This document shows positions 45,967-56,559 of a stretch of 64,000 nt of DNA, in pieces (the first letter of the stretch is position 1; every line of letters starts with the position of its first letter). Made by a program: the position numbers and the translations under genes. The stretch is from NCBI GenBank assembly GCA_004005435.1, contig RZWH01000003.1, positions 620,001-684,000 of the forward strand. Reading direction: 5' to 3'. This stretch comes from Rhodobacteraceae bacterium CCMM004 (lineage in GTDB: Bacteria; Pseudomonadota; Alphaproteobacteria; Rhodobacterales; Rhodobacteraceae). The notes under the pieces were generated by a model. It saw only the letters and a list, made by a program, of their open reading frames with translations. It searched no databases and had not been told where the DNA came from.

Positions 45967-46923
45967 TCAGGCCCGCGCCAGCCGCTCCTCGCGCGCCGCC
46001 CTCAGCTGGGCGAAGTCATCACCGGCATGATAGCTCGACCGGGTGAGCGGCGTGGCCGAGACCATCAAGAACCCCTTGCCATAGGCGGCCTTTTCATACC
46101 CCGCGAACTCGTCGGGGGTGACGAACCGGGCGACGGCGTGGTGCTTGGGCGTGGGTTGCAGATACTGCCCCACGGTCAGGAAATCGACGTCCGCGGCGCG
46201 CATGTCGTCCATCACCTGGAGCACCGCCTGGCGATCCTCGCCCAGCCCGACCATGATGCCGGACTTGGTGAACATCGCCGGGTCCAGATCCTTGACCCGC
46301 TGGAGCAGGCGCAGCGAGTGGAAATAGCGCGCACCCGGCCGCACCTGCGGATAGAGCCCGGGCACGGTTTCGAGGTTGTGGTTGAACACGTCCGGCCGCG
46401 CCTCCACCACCGCCTCCAGAGCCTCGGGGCCACATTTCAGGAAGTCCGGCGTCAGCACCTCGATGGTGGTGTCGGGGCTGCGGTGGCGGGTGGCGCGGAT
46501 GGTCTGGGCGATGTGCGCCGCACCGCCGTCGGCCACGTCGTCGCGGTCGACGCTGGTGATCACCACGTGGCTCAGCCCCAGCTTGGCCACCGCGTCGGCC
46601 ACGCGGCCGGGCTCGAAGGCGTCGAGCGCGTCGGGCTTGCCCGTCGCCACGTTGCAGAAGGTGCAGCCGCGGGTGCAGATCTCGCCCATGATCATCATCG
46701 TCGCATGGCCCTGGGACCAGCACTCGCCCACGTTCGGGCACCCCGCCTCCTCGCAGACGGTCACCAGGCGGTGCTCCCGCATGATGTCGCGGGTCTTCTT
46801 GTAGCCTTCCGACGACGGCGCCTTGACGCGGATCCAGTCCGGCTTCTTCGGTTGCGGGGCGTCGGGGCGGCGAGCCTTTTCCGGGTGGCGCTGATCGGGG
46901 ATCTTCAAATCGCGCGGACGCAT
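45967..46923 (-). CDS. lipA: Lipoyl synthase
   Basis: 318 aa radical-SAM enzyme that inserts two sulfurs into octanoylated proteins. Both cluster motifs are visible: [12 protein letters not shown] for the auxiliary cluster and CTRGCTFC (CxxxCxxC) for the SAM cluster. The C-terminal [10 protein letters not shown] serine ligand motif is also present. The length is typical. Near relatives place lipA beside the Coq10/RatA gene; here it is about 3.6 kb away. Confidence 0.96.
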   Translation of the reverse strand: MRPRDLKIPDQRHPEKARRPDAPQPKKPDWIRVKAPSSEGYKKTRDIMREHRLVTVCEEAGCPNVGECWSQGHATMMIMGEICTRGCTFCNVATGKPDALDAFEPGRVADAVAKLGLSHVVITSVDRDDVADGGAAHIAQTIRATRHRSPDTTIEVLTPDFLKCGPEALEAVVEARPDVFNHNLETVPGLYPQVRPGARYFHSLRLLQRVKDLDPAMFTKSGIMVGLGEDRQAVLQVMDDMRAADVDFLTVGQYLQPTPKHHAVARFVTPDEFAGYEKAAYGKGFLMVSATPLTRSSYHAGDDFAQLRAAREERLARA

Positions 46924-47008
46924 CGGCAGGCTCCTTGTCGCTCGCGGACTGTCTAGCCGCTGGGTGGGCGCGTGTCCAATGCGCCCCGCGCATGGCCGCT
47001 GCCCCGTC

Positions 47009-47659
47009 TCACCAATACCGCGCGGGATACCAGGGGTCCATGAGGTCGCCGATCCCGTCCATGCGCGCGGGATCGTCGGCCACCTCGGCGTATTCGCGGT
47101 GCCCCGCCACCGCCGCGGCCAACAGCGCCACGTCCGGGTCGGCGGCCGCCAGCGTCTGATTCAGCCGCCCGACCATGCCGCGGTTGGCGACGACGGCGTG
47201 GGCGGAGGAAAAGATCGCGTCGGTCTGCGGATCGCCGGGGGCCGACATGACCACCGCCCGCGCCTTGGCATAGAGCGCCCCGGCGATATAGGCCGCGACC
47301 TCCTGCGCGCCGGCGCTGGTCTGGAACCGGTGATAGTCCATCAGCGCATGGGTGCATTCGTGGACCACCATCGCCTGGTCCGAGACCGCCCGCGCGGTTC
47401 GGCCGGTCAGGTCCAGCCCCGGCGGCACCGTCAGGCGGTTGCGGTTCAGCGCGGTGTAGACGGCAGCGGTGACATGGCCGTGACCGCGCGCGGAAGTGCC
47501 GACCGTGATCGTGCCCAGCTCGACCATCTGTCCGATCTTGCGAAAGCCGGCGGTGTCGACCGCGAACCCGTCGATGGTAAAGTTCAGCCGTGCCAGGGCG
47601 AAGGCGATGGCCCGGTCGTCCGATTGCAGGAACTGCGCGATGTCGTCGCGGGCGGTCAC
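47009..47659 (-). CDS. Hypothetical protein with HExxH zinc-peptidase-like motif
   Basis: 216 aa, no family recognised. [13 protein letters not shown] (H100, E101, H104) matches the HExxH zincin motif and is followed by a helix. No signal peptide is seen. The third metal ligand is not clear. It is encoded downstream of the HWE kinase on the same strand, but about 84 bases apart. Peptidase activity is only an inference. Confidence 0.55.
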   Translation of the reverse strand: MTARDDIAQFLQSDDRAIAFALARLNFTIDGFAVDTAGFRKIGQMVELGTITVGTSARGHGHVTAAVYTALNRNRLTVPPGLDLTGRTARAVSDQAMVVHECTHALMDYHRFQTSAGAQEVAAYIAGALYAKARAVVMSAPGDPQTDAIFSSAHAVVANRGMVGRLNQTLAAADPDVALLAAAVAGHREYAEVADDPARMDGIGDLMDPWYPARYW

Positions 47660-47743
47660 GGCGCCGCTCTCCCCTTTGCCAGAGCGCCCATCACCATAGG
47701 GCGCCCGAGCGCCGCCGTCACGCCGCTAGGGCCCCCGCCCCCG

Positions 47744-48829
47744 TCAAAGGGAAAACGCGATCTCGATGGCATGGCCCGCCACCGGCGTGGGGCTGCGCTC
47801 TTCTCCTTCGAGCTGTTCGATGGCGCTGCGGATGATGGTCATGCCCAAGCCCTCGGACGGGGGCGCGTCCCGGGGCATCCCGACGCCGTCGTCGGCGCAG
47901 GTCAGCACCATCTCACCCGGGGCCACCTGTCGCGCGGTGATCGTCACCGTCCCCGGCCGGTCGTCGGGAAAGGCGTGCTTGAAGGCGTTGGTCGCGAACT
48001 CGTTGACCACGATGGCCAGGGCCCCGGCCGCCCCCGCACCGACCGAGACGGGATCGACGCCCAGACTTACGGTCACGCCGTCCGGTGCGCTCTCGCGGAT
48101 GAGGTCGGTGACGGTGGACAGGAATGGCGCCAGTTCGACCCTCTCGGACCGGCTGGTCTTGTAGAGTTCCGAGTTCAGTGCGGCGACGGTGGCGATGCGG
48201 CGGCCGACCACGTCCAGCACCTCGCGCGCCTCGTCGCTGTGCACCCGCCGGGCCTGCAACCGCGCGAGCGAGGCGACGGATTGCAGCGAGTTCTTGACCC
48301 TATGGTCGACCTCGCGGCGCAGGATCTCCGCCCGCCGCAGGGTGCGTCGGAGGTTGAGCTGGGCCATCACCTGATCGGCGAGGATCTCCAAGTGCCGCCG
48401 CTGCGATTCGCTCAGCTGCCGGGGTCGTTCGTCCAATACGCACAGCGTGCCCAGCGGCTGACCATTGGGCGCCTTCAGCGGCGCGCCGGCATAGAACAGC
48501 AGAGGCCGGGGCCCGCTCACGCAGAGCGGGTTCGCATCGGTCCGCGGATCGGCGCGGGTGTCCTCGATCACTGTCGTGCCGGCATCGAACATCACCTGGA
48601 CGCAGATCGACTGTTCGATGGGCGTGCTGCGCAGGTGCAGACCGTGGACCCCGATGAAGACCTGGCGCGTCTCCTCGACCAGCGACACCAGCCCGATCGG
48701 CGCGCCGCAAATCTCGGCCGCCAGCCCAGCGAGGTCGTCGAACTCGCGCGCAGTCTCGGTCTGCTGCACGTCGTATCCGCGCAAAGTGTGCAACCGTGCG
48801 GCATTCCGGCGCGTCGTCGATGCGGTCAC
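47744..48829 (-). CDS. GAF-domain sensor histidine kinase, HWE/HisKA_2 family
   Basis: 361 aa. Residues about 25-160 form a GAF domain (FDDLAGLAAEICGAPIGLVSL, FYAGAPLKAPNGQPLGTLCVLD). The kinase region has the phosphorylated H176 (REVDHRVKNSL), the NEFATNAFKHAF box and EGLGMTIIRSAIEQL. It is cytoplasmic with no membrane segment. Such kinases often signal in light or general stress pathways; no receiver gene is adjacent. Confidence 0.88.
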   Translation of the reverse strand: MTASTTRRNAARLHTLRGYDVQQTETAREFDDLAGLAAEICGAPIGLVSLVEETRQVFIGVHGLHLRSTPIEQSICVQVMFDAGTTVIEDTRADPRTDANPLCVSGPRPLLFYAGAPLKAPNGQPLGTLCVLDERPRQLSESQRRHLEILADQVMAQLNLRRTLRRAEILRREVDHRVKNSLQSVASLARLQARRVHSDEAREVLDVVGRRIATVAALNSELYKTSRSERVELAPFLSTVTDLIRESAPDGVTVSLGVDPVSVGAGAAGALAIVVNEFATNAFKHAFPDDRPGTVTITARQVAPGEMVLTCADDGVGMPRDAPPSEGLGMTIIRSAIEQLEGEERSPTPVAGHAIEIAFSL

Positions 48830-48936
48830 GGCCTCTCACCCCTGCGCTCAAAGGGGTTACATAACCGATCCCGCGGGGTGGTCAATTTCTCGGCAAAAAA
48901 TGCCCGATCCGCCCTCGCAATCCCCTTCGCGAGAAC

Positions 48937-48951
48937 CTAGAATGATTCCAA
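48937..48951. promoter_or_regulatory. Irr-like iron-control box before katA
   Basis: CTAGAATGATTCCAA fits the iron control element TTAGAA-N3-TTCTAA at 10 of 12 positions. It lies 28 bases before the katA ATG. The TAGAAT inside it could be a promoter -10, with only a weak TCGCAA -35, so a bound regulator would block it. Irr (heme-linked iron regulator) control is inferred; OxyR is an alternative. Confidence 0.4.
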
Positions 48952-48978
48952 ACTCACGCGACAATGGGAGAACGCGCA

Positions 48979-50475
48979 ATGTCCGAGAAACCGCGCCTGA
49001 CGACCACGGCCGGCGCTCCGGTCCCCTCCAACGACACCAGCCAGACCGCAGGCGCCCGCGGTCCGGTCCTGCTCCAGGACTATCAGCTGATCGAGAAGCT
49101 GGCCCACCAGAACCGCGAGCGCATCCCCGAGCGCGTGGTCCACGCCAAGGGCTGGGGCGCGCAGGGCACCTTCACCGTTACCCACGACATCACCCAGTAC
49201 ACCTGCGCCAAGGTGTTCAAGCCCGGCACCGTGACCGAGGTGCTGTCGCGCTGGTCCACCGTGGCGGGCGAGTTGGGCGCCGCCGATGCCGAGCGCGACG
49301 TGCGCGGCTTTTCCCTCAAGTTCTACACCGAGGACGGCAACTGGGACATGGTGGGCAACAACACCCCCATCTTCTTTGTCCGCGATGCCTACAAGTTCCC
49401 CGACTTCATCCGCACGCAAAAGCGTCACCCCAAGACCAACATGCGCTCGCCCGAGGCGATGTTCGACTTCTGGGCGGCCCAGCCCGAGTCGGTGCACCAG
49501 GTGACGATCCTGATGTCCGACCGCGGCATCCCCACGAACCCGATGCACATGAACGGCTACGGCAGCCACACCTTCAGCATGTGGAACGAGGCGGGCGAGC
49601 GGCACTGGGTCAAGTTCCATTTCCGCACCCAACAGGGCCACAAGCACTATACCAACGAAGAGGCCGAGCGGCTCATCGGCAAGACGCGCGAGAGCTATCA
49701 GGAGGACCTCTACAACGCCATCGAGGCGGGGAACTTCCCCAAGTGGACCCTGTTCATCCAGGTGATGAAGGAAGAGGACGCGGCCAACCAGCCGTTCAAC
49801 CCCTTCGACCTGACCAAGGTTTGGCCGCACGGCGACTTCCCCTTGATCGAGGTTGGCGAGTTGGAGATGAACCGCAACCCCGACAACTATTTCCAGATGA
49901 TCGAGAACGCGGCCTACTCGCCATCGAACGTCGTGCCGGGGATCGGCTACAGCCCCGACAAGATGCTCCAGGCGCGGGTCTTCTCCTACGCCGATGCGCA
50001 CCGCTATCGCCTGGGGACCCACTATGAGGCGCTGCCGGCCAACGCCCCCAAGGCGTCGGCGAACGTGAACCACTATCACAAAGACGGCACGATGCGGTTC
50101 TTCACCAACGACTTCGGCAATCCCGACGCCTATTACGAGCCGAACCAGTATGGCGGCCCGGTGGCGGATCCGAGCGTGGCAGAGCCGCCGCTCCGGATCG
50201 ACGGCGACGCCGACCGCTACAAGCAGCACACCGCCGACGAGGACTTCGTCCAGCCCCGCGCGCTCTATGCCGAGGTGCTGAACGACGAAGAGCGCATGCG
50301 CCTGCACCAGAACATGGCCGGCGCCATGGCTCCCTGCTCGGACGCGGTCAAGGAGCGGTGGTATGCCGTGCTGGGCAAGGTGCACCCCGACTATGAACAG
50401 GGGGTGCGGACGGCCGCCCAGTCCGATCCGGCGATCCCGGTGACCGACGACACCCCCGTCGAAGCGGCCGAGTAG
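48979..50475 (+). CDS. katA: Monofunctional heme catalase
   Basis: 498 aa small-subunit clade. Key residues: catalytic H55 ([14 protein letters not shown]), N127 ([10 protein letters not shown]) and heme-ligand Y337 ([13 protein letters not shown]). It breaks down hydrogen peroxide. The ATG at 48979 has GGGAG nine bases ahead and is chosen over an ATG at 48964. It is followed by an SH3-like gene after four bases. No catalase-peroxidase features are present. Confidence 0.96.
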   Translation: MSEKPRLTTTAGAPVPSNDTSQTAGARGPVLLQDYQLIEKLAHQNRERIPERVVHAKGWGAQGTFTVTHDITQYTCAKVFKPGTVTEVLSRWSTVAGELGAADAERDVRGFSLKFYTEDGNWDMVGNNTPIFFVRDAYKFPDFIRTQKRHPKTNMRSPEAMFDFWAAQPESVHQVTILMSDRGIPTNPMHMNGYGSHTFSMWNEAGERHWVKFHFRTQQGHKHYTNEEAERLIGKTRESYQEDLYNAIEAGNFPKWTLFIQVMKEEDAANQPFNPFDLTKVWPHGDFPLIEVGELEMNRNPDNYFQMIENAAYSPSNVVPGIGYSPDKMLQARVFSYADAHRYRLGTHYEALPANAPKASANVNHYHKDGTMRFFTNDFGNPDAYYEPNQYGGPVADPSVAEPPLRIDGDADRYKQHTADEDFVQPRALYAEVLNDEERMRLHQNMAGAMAPCSDAVKERWYAVLGKVHPDYEQGVRTAAQSDPAIPVTDDTPVEAAE

Positions 50476-50479
50476 GCCG

Positions 50480-50839
50480 ATGACTCGCGCCCGTCCCGTC
50501 CGGGGCGCGCGCCTGGCGGTCCGCAAGCCGTGGACCGCCAGCTATCCCGACCCCCTCACCGTGCGCGCCGGAGAGGCCCTGACCCTGACCGGCCGCCAGG
50601 AGATGTGGGAGGGCCACCTGTGGCTCTGGGCCCGCGGCCCCGACGGTCGCGAGGGATGGGTGCCCGACACCCTGCCCGACGCCGAGGGGCGCGCGGGCAC
50701 CGCCTATTCCGCCACCGAGTTGACCTGCGCGCCGGGCGACACGGTGACCGCGCTCGACCGCACCCACGGCTGGGTCCGCTGCCGGGCCGCCGACGGCACC
50801 GAAGGCTGGGTGCCCGAGACCCATCTCGCCCCGGTCTGA
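50480..50839 (+). CDS. SH3-like (variant SH3) protein
   Basis: 119 aa with two tandem SH3-like units: [18 protein letters not shown] (about 48-65) and [19 protein letters not shown] (about 97-115). No signal sequence. It is four bases after katA and so is likely co-transcribed. The function is unknown; bacterial SH3 units usually bind peptides or peptidoglycan. Confidence 0.75.
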   Translation: MTRARPVRGARLAVRKPWTASYPDPLTVRAGEALTLTGRQEMWEGHLWLWARGPDGREGWVPDTLPDAEGRAGTAYSATELTCAPGDTVTALDRTHGWVRCRAADGTEGWVPETHLAPV

Positions 50840-50898
50840 GCCCTCTTCCCCTGTGCGCCCCCCTCTGCCACTCTCGCGTGAAAACGCGAGGGACTTGG

Positions 50899-52026
50899 AT
50901 GGCCGACCCCGACTTCACCATGGGCATCGAGGAAGAATATCTCCTCGTCGATGCCGAGACCTACGATCTGGCCGAGGCGCCCGAGGCGCTGATCGAGGCC
51001 TGTGCCGAGGACATCGGCGGCCAGGTCAGCCCCGAGTTCCTGCGCTGCCAGGTCGAGGTCGGGACCAAGGTTTGTGCCACCGTGGCCGACGCCCGCGCCG
51101 ACCTCTCGCGCCTGCGCCGCACCATCGCCCGGCACGCCGCCGACCACGGACTGGCGCCGATCGCCGCCTCCTGCCACCCGCTGGCCGACTGGTCCGAGCA
51201 GCACCACCGCGACCGCGACCGCTACAACACCCTGCGCCGCGACCTTGCCGGTGTGGCGCAGCGGATGCTGATCTGCGGAATGCATGTGCACGTGGGGCTG
51301 AACGACGACGACCTGCGCATCGACCTGATGAATCAGTTCAGTTATTTCCTGCCGCACATGCTGGCGCTGTCGTGCTCCTCCCCGTTCTGGCAGGGCCGCG
51401 ACACCGGCCTCGCGTCCTACCGGCTGACCGTGTTCGACAACCTGCCGCGCACGGGGCTGCCCCCGCGGATGGAGAGCTATGGCCAGTTCTCGCGATCGGT
51501 GCAGACGATCATCGACACCGGTCTGATCGAGGACTCCACCAAGATATGGTGGGATCTGCGCCCCTCGCACCGCTTTCCCACGCTCGAATCTCGGATCTGC
51601 GACGTCACCCCGCGGCTGGAGCACGCGCTCTCCATCGCCGCGCTGACCCAGTGCATCATGCGGATGCTGTGGCGTCTGCGAAAGGCGAACCAGCGGTGGC
51701 GCCTGTACGACACGTTCCTGATCGGCGAGAACCGCTGGCGGGCGCAACGCTACGGGATGGCCGAGGGCCTGATCGACTTCGGCCGCGGCGCCGTGGTGCC
51801 TTATTCCGAGCTCCTGGACGAGCTCATCGCGCTGGTGGCCGAGGATGCGCAGGCGTTGGACTGCGTGGCCGAGGTGGACGCCGCGCGCGACATCGTCACC
51901 GGCGGCAACTCGGCCGAGCGGCAGCGGGCCGTCCGTGCCGCCGCCATGGCCCGCGGCGAGGACGAAGGCCAGGCGATGCGCGCCGTCCTGGCCGAACTGG
52001 TCGGCGAGTTCTGCGAGGGCGTCTGA
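50899..52026 (+). CDS. YbdK-type carboxylate-amine ligase (GCS2 family)
   Basis: 375 aa. [19 protein letters not shown] at the N-terminus, [11 protein letters not shown] and [21 protein letters not shown] are motifs of glutamate-cysteine ligase type 2. YbdK proteins show weak gamma-glutamylcysteine activity in Escherichia coli. The true substrate here is unknown. Nothing nearby points to glutathione synthesis. ATG 50899 follows GAGGGACTTGG. Confidence 0.88.
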   Translation: MADPDFTMGIEEEYLLVDAETYDLAEAPEALIEACAEDIGGQVSPEFLRCQVEVGTKVCATVADARADLSRLRRTIARHAADHGLAPIAASCHPLADWSEQHHRDRDRYNTLRRDLAGVAQRMLICGMHVHVGLNDDDLRIDLMNQFSYFLPHMLALSCSSPFWQGRDTGLASYRLTVFDNLPRTGLPPRMESYGQFSRSVQTIIDTGLIEDSTKIWWDLRPSHRFPTLESRICDVTPRLEHALSIAALTQCIMRMLWRLRKANQRWRLYDTFLIGENRWRAQRYGMAEGLIDFGRGAVVPYSELLDELIALVAEDAQALDCVAEVDAARDIVTGGNSAERQRAVRAAAMARGEDEGQAMRAVLAELVGEFCEGV

Positions 52027-52185
52027 CCGCCACCCGCGCTGGCGCCAGCGGCCCGCGGCCCCGCCCCGGCACAGATCCGGTCCTTGGCGTCGATGTCGCG
52101 AGCGCGGCGCCCTCTCTCGCGCAGCCGCGGCTTGCCGCCTGGGAGCCGCCCCGGTATCACCTGCCCCATGGTCGGGGAGGTGGCG

Positions 52186-53325
52186 ATGGATTTTGCACTC
52201 GGCGAAGAACAGACGGCGATTTACGACATGGCCCGCGCCTTCGGGGCCGAGCACATCGCGCCCCACGCGCGGCAGTGGGAGGCGGACGGCACGATCCCGC
52301 GCGACCTGTGGCCCAGGGCCGCAGAGCTGGGGTTCGGCGGGCTCTACGTCGGCGAGGACTCAGGCGGGGTCGGCCTGACCCGCCTGGACGCGACGCTGGT
52401 GTTCGAGGCGCTAAGCATGGCCTGTCCGTCGGTCGCGGCGTTCCTTTCCATCCACAACATGTGCGCCGCGATGCTCGACCGGTATGGCAGCGAGGCGTTA
52501 AAGGATCGTTACCTCGCCCCGGCTCTCAGTATGGAGACCATCCTCAGCTACTGCCTGACCGAGCCCGGGTCGGGCTCGGACGCCGCGGCGTTGAAGACGC
52601 GGGCGGTGCGCACCGATAGCGGTTGGCGCCTCAACGGGACCAAGGCGTTCATCTCCGGCGGCGGCTATTCGGACGCCTACGTGGTGATGTGCCGGACCGG
52701 CGAGGACGGACCGCGCGGCATCTCGGCGATGGTGGTGGAGGACGGCGCGCCCGGCCTCAGCTTTGGCGCGCTGGAGGACAAGATGGGCTGGCGCAGTCAG
52801 CCGACCCGCCAGGTCCAGTTGGACGATTGCGACATTCCGACCGAAAATCTCCTCGGCGATGAGGGCAATGGCTTTCGATATGCGATGTCAGGCCTCGACG
52901 GCGGGCGGTTGAACATCGCGGCCTGTTCGCTGGGCGCCGCTCAGGCCGCGCTCGACTCCACGCTGACATATATGGCCGAGCGGCGCGCCTTTGGGCGACC
53001 GATCTCCGAGTTCCAGGCGCTCCAGTTCCGGCTGGCCGATCTGGAAATCGAGCTTCAGGCCGCGCGCGTGTTCCTGCGCCAGGCCGCATGGCTGCTCGAC
53101 ACCGGCGATCCCGCGGCCAGCAAGCACTGCGCCATGGCCAAGAAGTTCGTCACCGAGGCCGGCAGCCGCGTCGCCGACCAGTGCCTGCAACTCCACGGCG
53201 GCTACGGCTATCTCGCCGACTATGGCGTGGAGAAGATCGTGCGCGACCTGCGCGTTCACCAGATCCTCGAAGGCACCAATGAAATCATGCGCTTGATCAC
53301 TGCCCGCCACATGCTCGCGCCATGA
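52186..53325 (+). CDS. Isobutyryl-CoA dehydrogenase-like acyl-CoA dehydrogenase
   Basis: 379 aa FAD dehydrogenase. SYCLTEPGSGSD and FISGGGYSDAYVVM are ACAD motifs. The catalytic glutamate is at the standard C-terminal position, E362 in ILEGTNEIM, and the IVD-type position reads LDGGRL. This pattern matches ACAD8, which oxidises isobutyryl-CoA in valine breakdown. GGGGAGG lies five bases before the ATG. The next gene overlaps by four bases and supports the pathway. Confidence 0.88.
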   Translation: MDFALGEEQTAIYDMARAFGAEHIAPHARQWEADGTIPRDLWPRAAELGFGGLYVGEDSGGVGLTRLDATLVFEALSMACPSVAAFLSIHNMCAAMLDRYGSEALKDRYLAPALSMETILSYCLTEPGSGSDAAALKTRAVRTDSGWRLNGTKAFISGGGYSDAYVVMCRTGEDGPRGISAMVVEDGAPGLSFGALEDKMGWRSQPTRQVQLDDCDIPTENLLGDEGNGFRYAMSGLDGGRLNIAACSLGAAQAALDSTLTYMAERRAFGRPISEFQALQFRLADLEIELQAARVFLRQAAWLLDTGDPAASKHCAMAKKFVTEAGSRVADQCLQLHGGYGYLADYGVEKIVRDLRVHQILEGTNEIMRLITARHMLAP

Positions 53326-54353
53326 GCGACATCGACATCCGCATCGCCGGGCGGGCCGGACGCATCACCCTGACGCGGCCTCACGCGATGAATGCGCTGA
53401 CCCCGGAGATGGGTCGCGCCATCGCTGCCGCGCTCGCGGCCTGGCGCGACGACGACGCCGTTGCGATGGTCGTCATCGACGCCGAGGGCGACCGCGCCTT
53501 CTGCGCCGGAGGGGACATCGCGATGATCTACGAGGCCGGGCGCGCGGGAGACTATTCACTCGCCCGCGACTTCTGGCGCGAGGAGTACCGCCTGAATGCG
53601 GATTTGTTCCACTTTCCCAAGCCTGTGGCGACGTTTCTTCAGGGATACACCATGGGCGGCGGCGTCGGGATCGGCTGCCATGGGTCGCACCGTGTGACCT
53701 GCGACGGGTCCAAGATCGCCATGCCCGAATGCGGAATCGGGCTGATCCCGGACGTGGGCGGATCGCTCCTGCTCGCGCGGGCGCCGGGGCGGCTGGGCGA
53801 ATACCTAGGCACGACGGGCGCGCGGATGGGCCCGGCCGATGCGATCCACGCGGGCTTTGCCGACTACTACACGGACCGGGCCGACTGGCCCGAACTGATC
53901 GCCGCGCTGGAGCGCAGCGGCGACTGGACGCGGATCGACGCCGCGGCCACCGACCCGGGGCCCAGCCCGCTCGCCACCCGGGCGGATGTGATCGACCGCA
54001 CCTTTTCGGCCGCGCGCCTGCCCGACATCGTCGCCGCGCTGGCGTCCGAGGACGGCGCCTTCGCCGAGGAGACGCGCGCGGCGCTGGCCCGGGTCTCACC
54101 CCTCTCGGCCACCGCCACGGTCGAGCTGGTGCGCCGGGTCCGCGGCCTCGACACCATCGAGGCGGCGCTGGAGATGGAGTTCCGCGGCACCTACCGCGCC
54201 ATCGAAGAGGGCGATTTTCTGGAAGGGATCCGCGCCGCCGTGATCGACAAGGACGGCCGCCCGAACTGGCGCCACGCGAGCATCTCCGAGGTCCCCGCGA
54301 TCGACGCCGCCCGCCTGCTCATGCCCCTGGGGGGCGCCGCGCTCACCCTGTGA
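53322..54353 (+). CDS. 3-hydroxyisobutyryl-CoA hydrolase
   Basis: 343 aa crotonase-fold hydrolase of valine breakdown. Signatures are FCAGGDIAMIY (60-70), MGGGVGIGCHGSHR and PECGIGLIPDVGG with the catalytic acids E136 and D144. The long C-terminal half (LVRRVRGLDTIEAAL, EFRGTYRAI, GIRAAVIDKDGRPNW) separates it from plain enoyl-CoA hydratases. It overlaps the dehydrogenase gene by ATGA. mmsA and mmsB, the next steps, are not in the window. Confidence 0.92.
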   Translation: MSDIDIRIAGRAGRITLTRPHAMNALTPEMGRAIAAALAAWRDDDAVAMVVIDAEGDRAFCAGGDIAMIYEAGRAGDYSLARDFWREEYRLNADLFHFPKPVATFLQGYTMGGGVGIGCHGSHRVTCDGSKIAMPECGIGLIPDVGGSLLLARAPGRLGEYLGTTGARMGPADAIHAGFADYYTDRADWPELIAALERSGDWTRIDAAATDPGPSPLATRADVIDRTFSAARLPDIVAALASEDGAFAEETRAALARVSPLSATATVELVRRVRGLDTIEAALEMEFRGTYRAIEEGDFLEGIRAAVIDKDGRPNWRHASISEVPAIDAARLLMPLGGAALTL

Positions 54354-54388
54354 AAAGGGGGCCGCCCCTCGCAGGACGACCCCCCGGT

Positions 54389-54408
54389 CCGCGGCGCGTC
54401 CGCCGCGG
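54389..54408. terminator. Hairpin between convergent valine gene and dctM
   Basis: CCGCGGCG-CGTC-CGCCGCGG is a perfect eight-base stem with a four-base loop in a 69-base gap between convergent genes. It could end transcription from either side; no U-tract is seen on either strand. Confidence 0.45.
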
Positions 54409-54422
54409 CTCACGCGGCCTCC

Positions 54423-55862
54423 CTACCGCGTGATGATCTCGGGTCCCATGAACGTGGTCGGCAACCACGTGCTGAGGACCGGGATATAGGTCACCATGAT
54501 CAGGAAGACGAAGAGCACGGCGAGAAACGGCAGCGCCGCCTTGACCACGTCCCACATGGGCATCCCGGCCACGCCCGACGTGACGAAGAGGTTCAGGCCC
54601 ACCGGCGGGGTGATCATCCCGATCTCCATGTTCACCACCATGATGATGCCCAGGTGGATCGGGTCGATCCCCAACTCGATGGCAATGGGAAACACCAGCG
54701 GCGCGACGATGACGATCAGGCCCGAAGGCTCCATGAACTGACCGCCGACGAGCAGGATCAGGTTCACGATCACCAGGAACATGACCGGCCCAAACCCGGC
54801 CTCCAGCATCGACGCGGCGATCTGCTGGGGGATCTGCTCGTCGGTCAACACGTGCTTGAGGATCAGCGCGTTGGCGATGATGAACATCAGGGTCACGGTC
54901 AGCTTGCCCGCCTCGAACAGCGTGTCGCGCGTGTCGGGGTGGACGAAGGCCGTGACCAGCGCCCAGGGCTTGCGCAGGAGCGTGGCGTTGCCCGCAGGCG
55001 CCGCGGCGGCCGACAACGACCGCTCGCCGGGGGTGGTGTAGTCGGACGAGACCGGCACCGCCTCCGGCGCCTTTAGCGGCCCCATGTCGCGATAGACGAA
55101 ACAGGCGATGAAGAAGGCGTAGACGGCAGCGACCGCGGCCGCCTCGGTCGGGGTGAAGATCCCGCCGTAGATGCCGCCGAGGATGATGACGATCAGGAAC
55201 AGGCCCCACGCCGCGTCGCGCCCCGAAGCCCAGACCTCGCCCCAGCCCTGCCACTCGCCCTTGGGCAGGTTGCGGACCTTGGCGATGCCGTAGATCGTGA
55301 GCATTAGCATGAACCCGGCCAAGAGGCCCGGGATCACGCCCGCCAGGAACATCCGCCCGACGCTGACGTCGGTGGCCGAGGCGTAAACGACCATCACAAT
55401 GGAAGGCGGGATCAGGATGCCCAGGGTGCCGGCGTTGCAGATGACGCCGGCGGCGAAGTCCTTGGAATAGCCGACCTGGCGCATCCCGGCGATGACGATG
55501 GTGCCGATGGCGACCACCGTGGCAGGCGACGAGCCCGACAGCGCCGCGAACATCATGCAGGCAAAGACGCCGGCGATGGCCAGACCGCCGGGCAGGTGCC
55601 CGACGATGGCGATGGAAAACCGGATGATGCGCCGCGCCACCCCGCCCGTCGACATGAACGACGAGGCCAGGACGAAGAACGGGATCGCCAGGAGCGTATA
55701 GTGCCCCGCCATCGCCTGATAGAGCGACTGGGCGATCGACGCGAGCGAGGTGTCGCTGAACGCCAAAAGAAAGATCATCGAGCTGAGGCCCAGCGAGATC
55801 GCGATGGGCACGCCGAGGAGCAACAGCCCCACGACCATCCCGAACAACAGGATCACGTCCAT
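54423..55862 (-). CDS. dctM: TRAP dicarboxylate transporter large permease
   Basis: 479 aa, about 12 membrane segments. MDVILLFGMVVGLLLLGVPIAIS, FACMMFAALSGSSPATVVAIG and NAGTLGILIPPSIVMVVYAS are DctM motifs. It is longer than usual because of an about 40-residue polar insert near residues 260-310 (SSDYTTPGERSLSAAAAP). It imports the substrate captured by DctP with Na+. The start lies four bases after dctQ. Confidence 0.94.
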   Translation of the reverse strand: MDVILLFGMVVGLLLLGVPIAISLGLSSMIFLLAFSDTSLASIAQSLYQAMAGHYTLLAIPFFVLASSFMSTGGVARRIIRFSIAIVGHLPGGLAIAGVFACMMFAALSGSSPATVVAIGTIVIAGMRQVGYSKDFAAGVICNAGTLGILIPPSIVMVVYASATDVSVGRMFLAGVIPGLLAGFMLMLTIYGIAKVRNLPKGEWQGWGEVWASGRDAAWGLFLIVIILGGIYGGIFTPTEAAAVAAVYAFFIACFVYRDMGPLKAPEAVPVSSDYTTPGERSLSAAAAPAGNATLLRKPWALVTAFVHPDTRDTLFEAGKLTVTLMFIIANALILKHVLTDEQIPQQIAASMLEAGFGPVMFLVIVNLILLVGGQFMEPSGLIVIVAPLVFPIAIELGIDPIHLGIIMVVNMEIGMITPPVGLNLFVTSGVAGMPMWDVVKAALPFLAVLFVFLIMVTYIPVLSTWLPTTFMGPEIITR

Positions 55863-55866
55863 CGGC

Positions 55867-56559
55867 TCAGGTCCTCTCTTGGGCGGCGTTGCGGGCGGCG
55901 ACCTCGTCGACAGCGTCCTCGGCCTCGTGGCTCACGATCAGGCTCTCCTGCGCGCCGGTCCAGATCCGCCAGGTCGCCTGGCAGAGCCGGATCAGCAACA
56001 GCAGCGTCGCCAGCGGCAACATGGCATAGGGGATGACCCGCGGCAGCTTCTCGTATTCTTCGCCCTGGTTGATCAGGGGCTCCAGCCAGCGCAACCAATC
56101 GAGCATCGGGACCTGGTCGGTGATGTACCACGCCTGATCCCGCGTCGGCACGAAGCCGGTGGGAAACCACCGCCCCGAGGTCCGGTCGAACGCCGCGTAG
56201 GGCGCCCAATAGTCCCACGCGCCCTTCATCAACAGCGCGGCATAGACGATGCACAGAGCCGCGGCGACCAGCGCCAGCACCTTGCGCGGGCCCGGACCGA
56301 AGAGGTTGATCACCGCGTCGACACCCAGATGGGCGGTGACCTTGAACCCGTAGGAGATGCCGAAGAGGACGAGCCAGGCAAAGAGGATCAGCGTCACCTC
56401 CAGCCCCCAGATCAGCGAGGTGTTGAAGCCGTAGCGCAGCACGACGTTTGCGAATGTCACGAGGGTCATCAGTCCCAGAAGCACGGCGATGGCCGTCTCC
56501 TCGAACGCGGTCACCCAGCGCCCGACCGGCCCCGCGGCCTTGTGCCGTCCTGCCTTCAT
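55867..56559 (-). CDS. dctQ: TRAP transporter small permease
   Basis: 230 aa with four membrane segments and the typical FANVVLRYGFNTSLIWGLEVT region. An insert between helices (about 115-165) contains WFPTGFVPTRDQAWYI. GGGAGGGGAG lies just ahead of the ATG at 56559. It pairs with DctM. It follows dctP after about 170 bases with a strong hairpin. Confidence 0.9.
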   Translation of the reverse strand: MKAGRHKAAGPVGRWVTAFEETAIAVLLGLMTLVTFANVVLRYGFNTSLIWGLEVTLILFAWLVLFGISYGFKVTAHLGVDAVINLFGPGPRKVLALVAAALCIVYAALLMKGAWDYWAPYAAFDRTSGRWFPTGFVPTRDQAWYITDQVPMLDWLRWLEPLINQGEEYEKLPRVIPYAMLPLATLLLLIRLCQATWRIWTGAQESLIVSHEAEDAVDEVAARNAAQERT

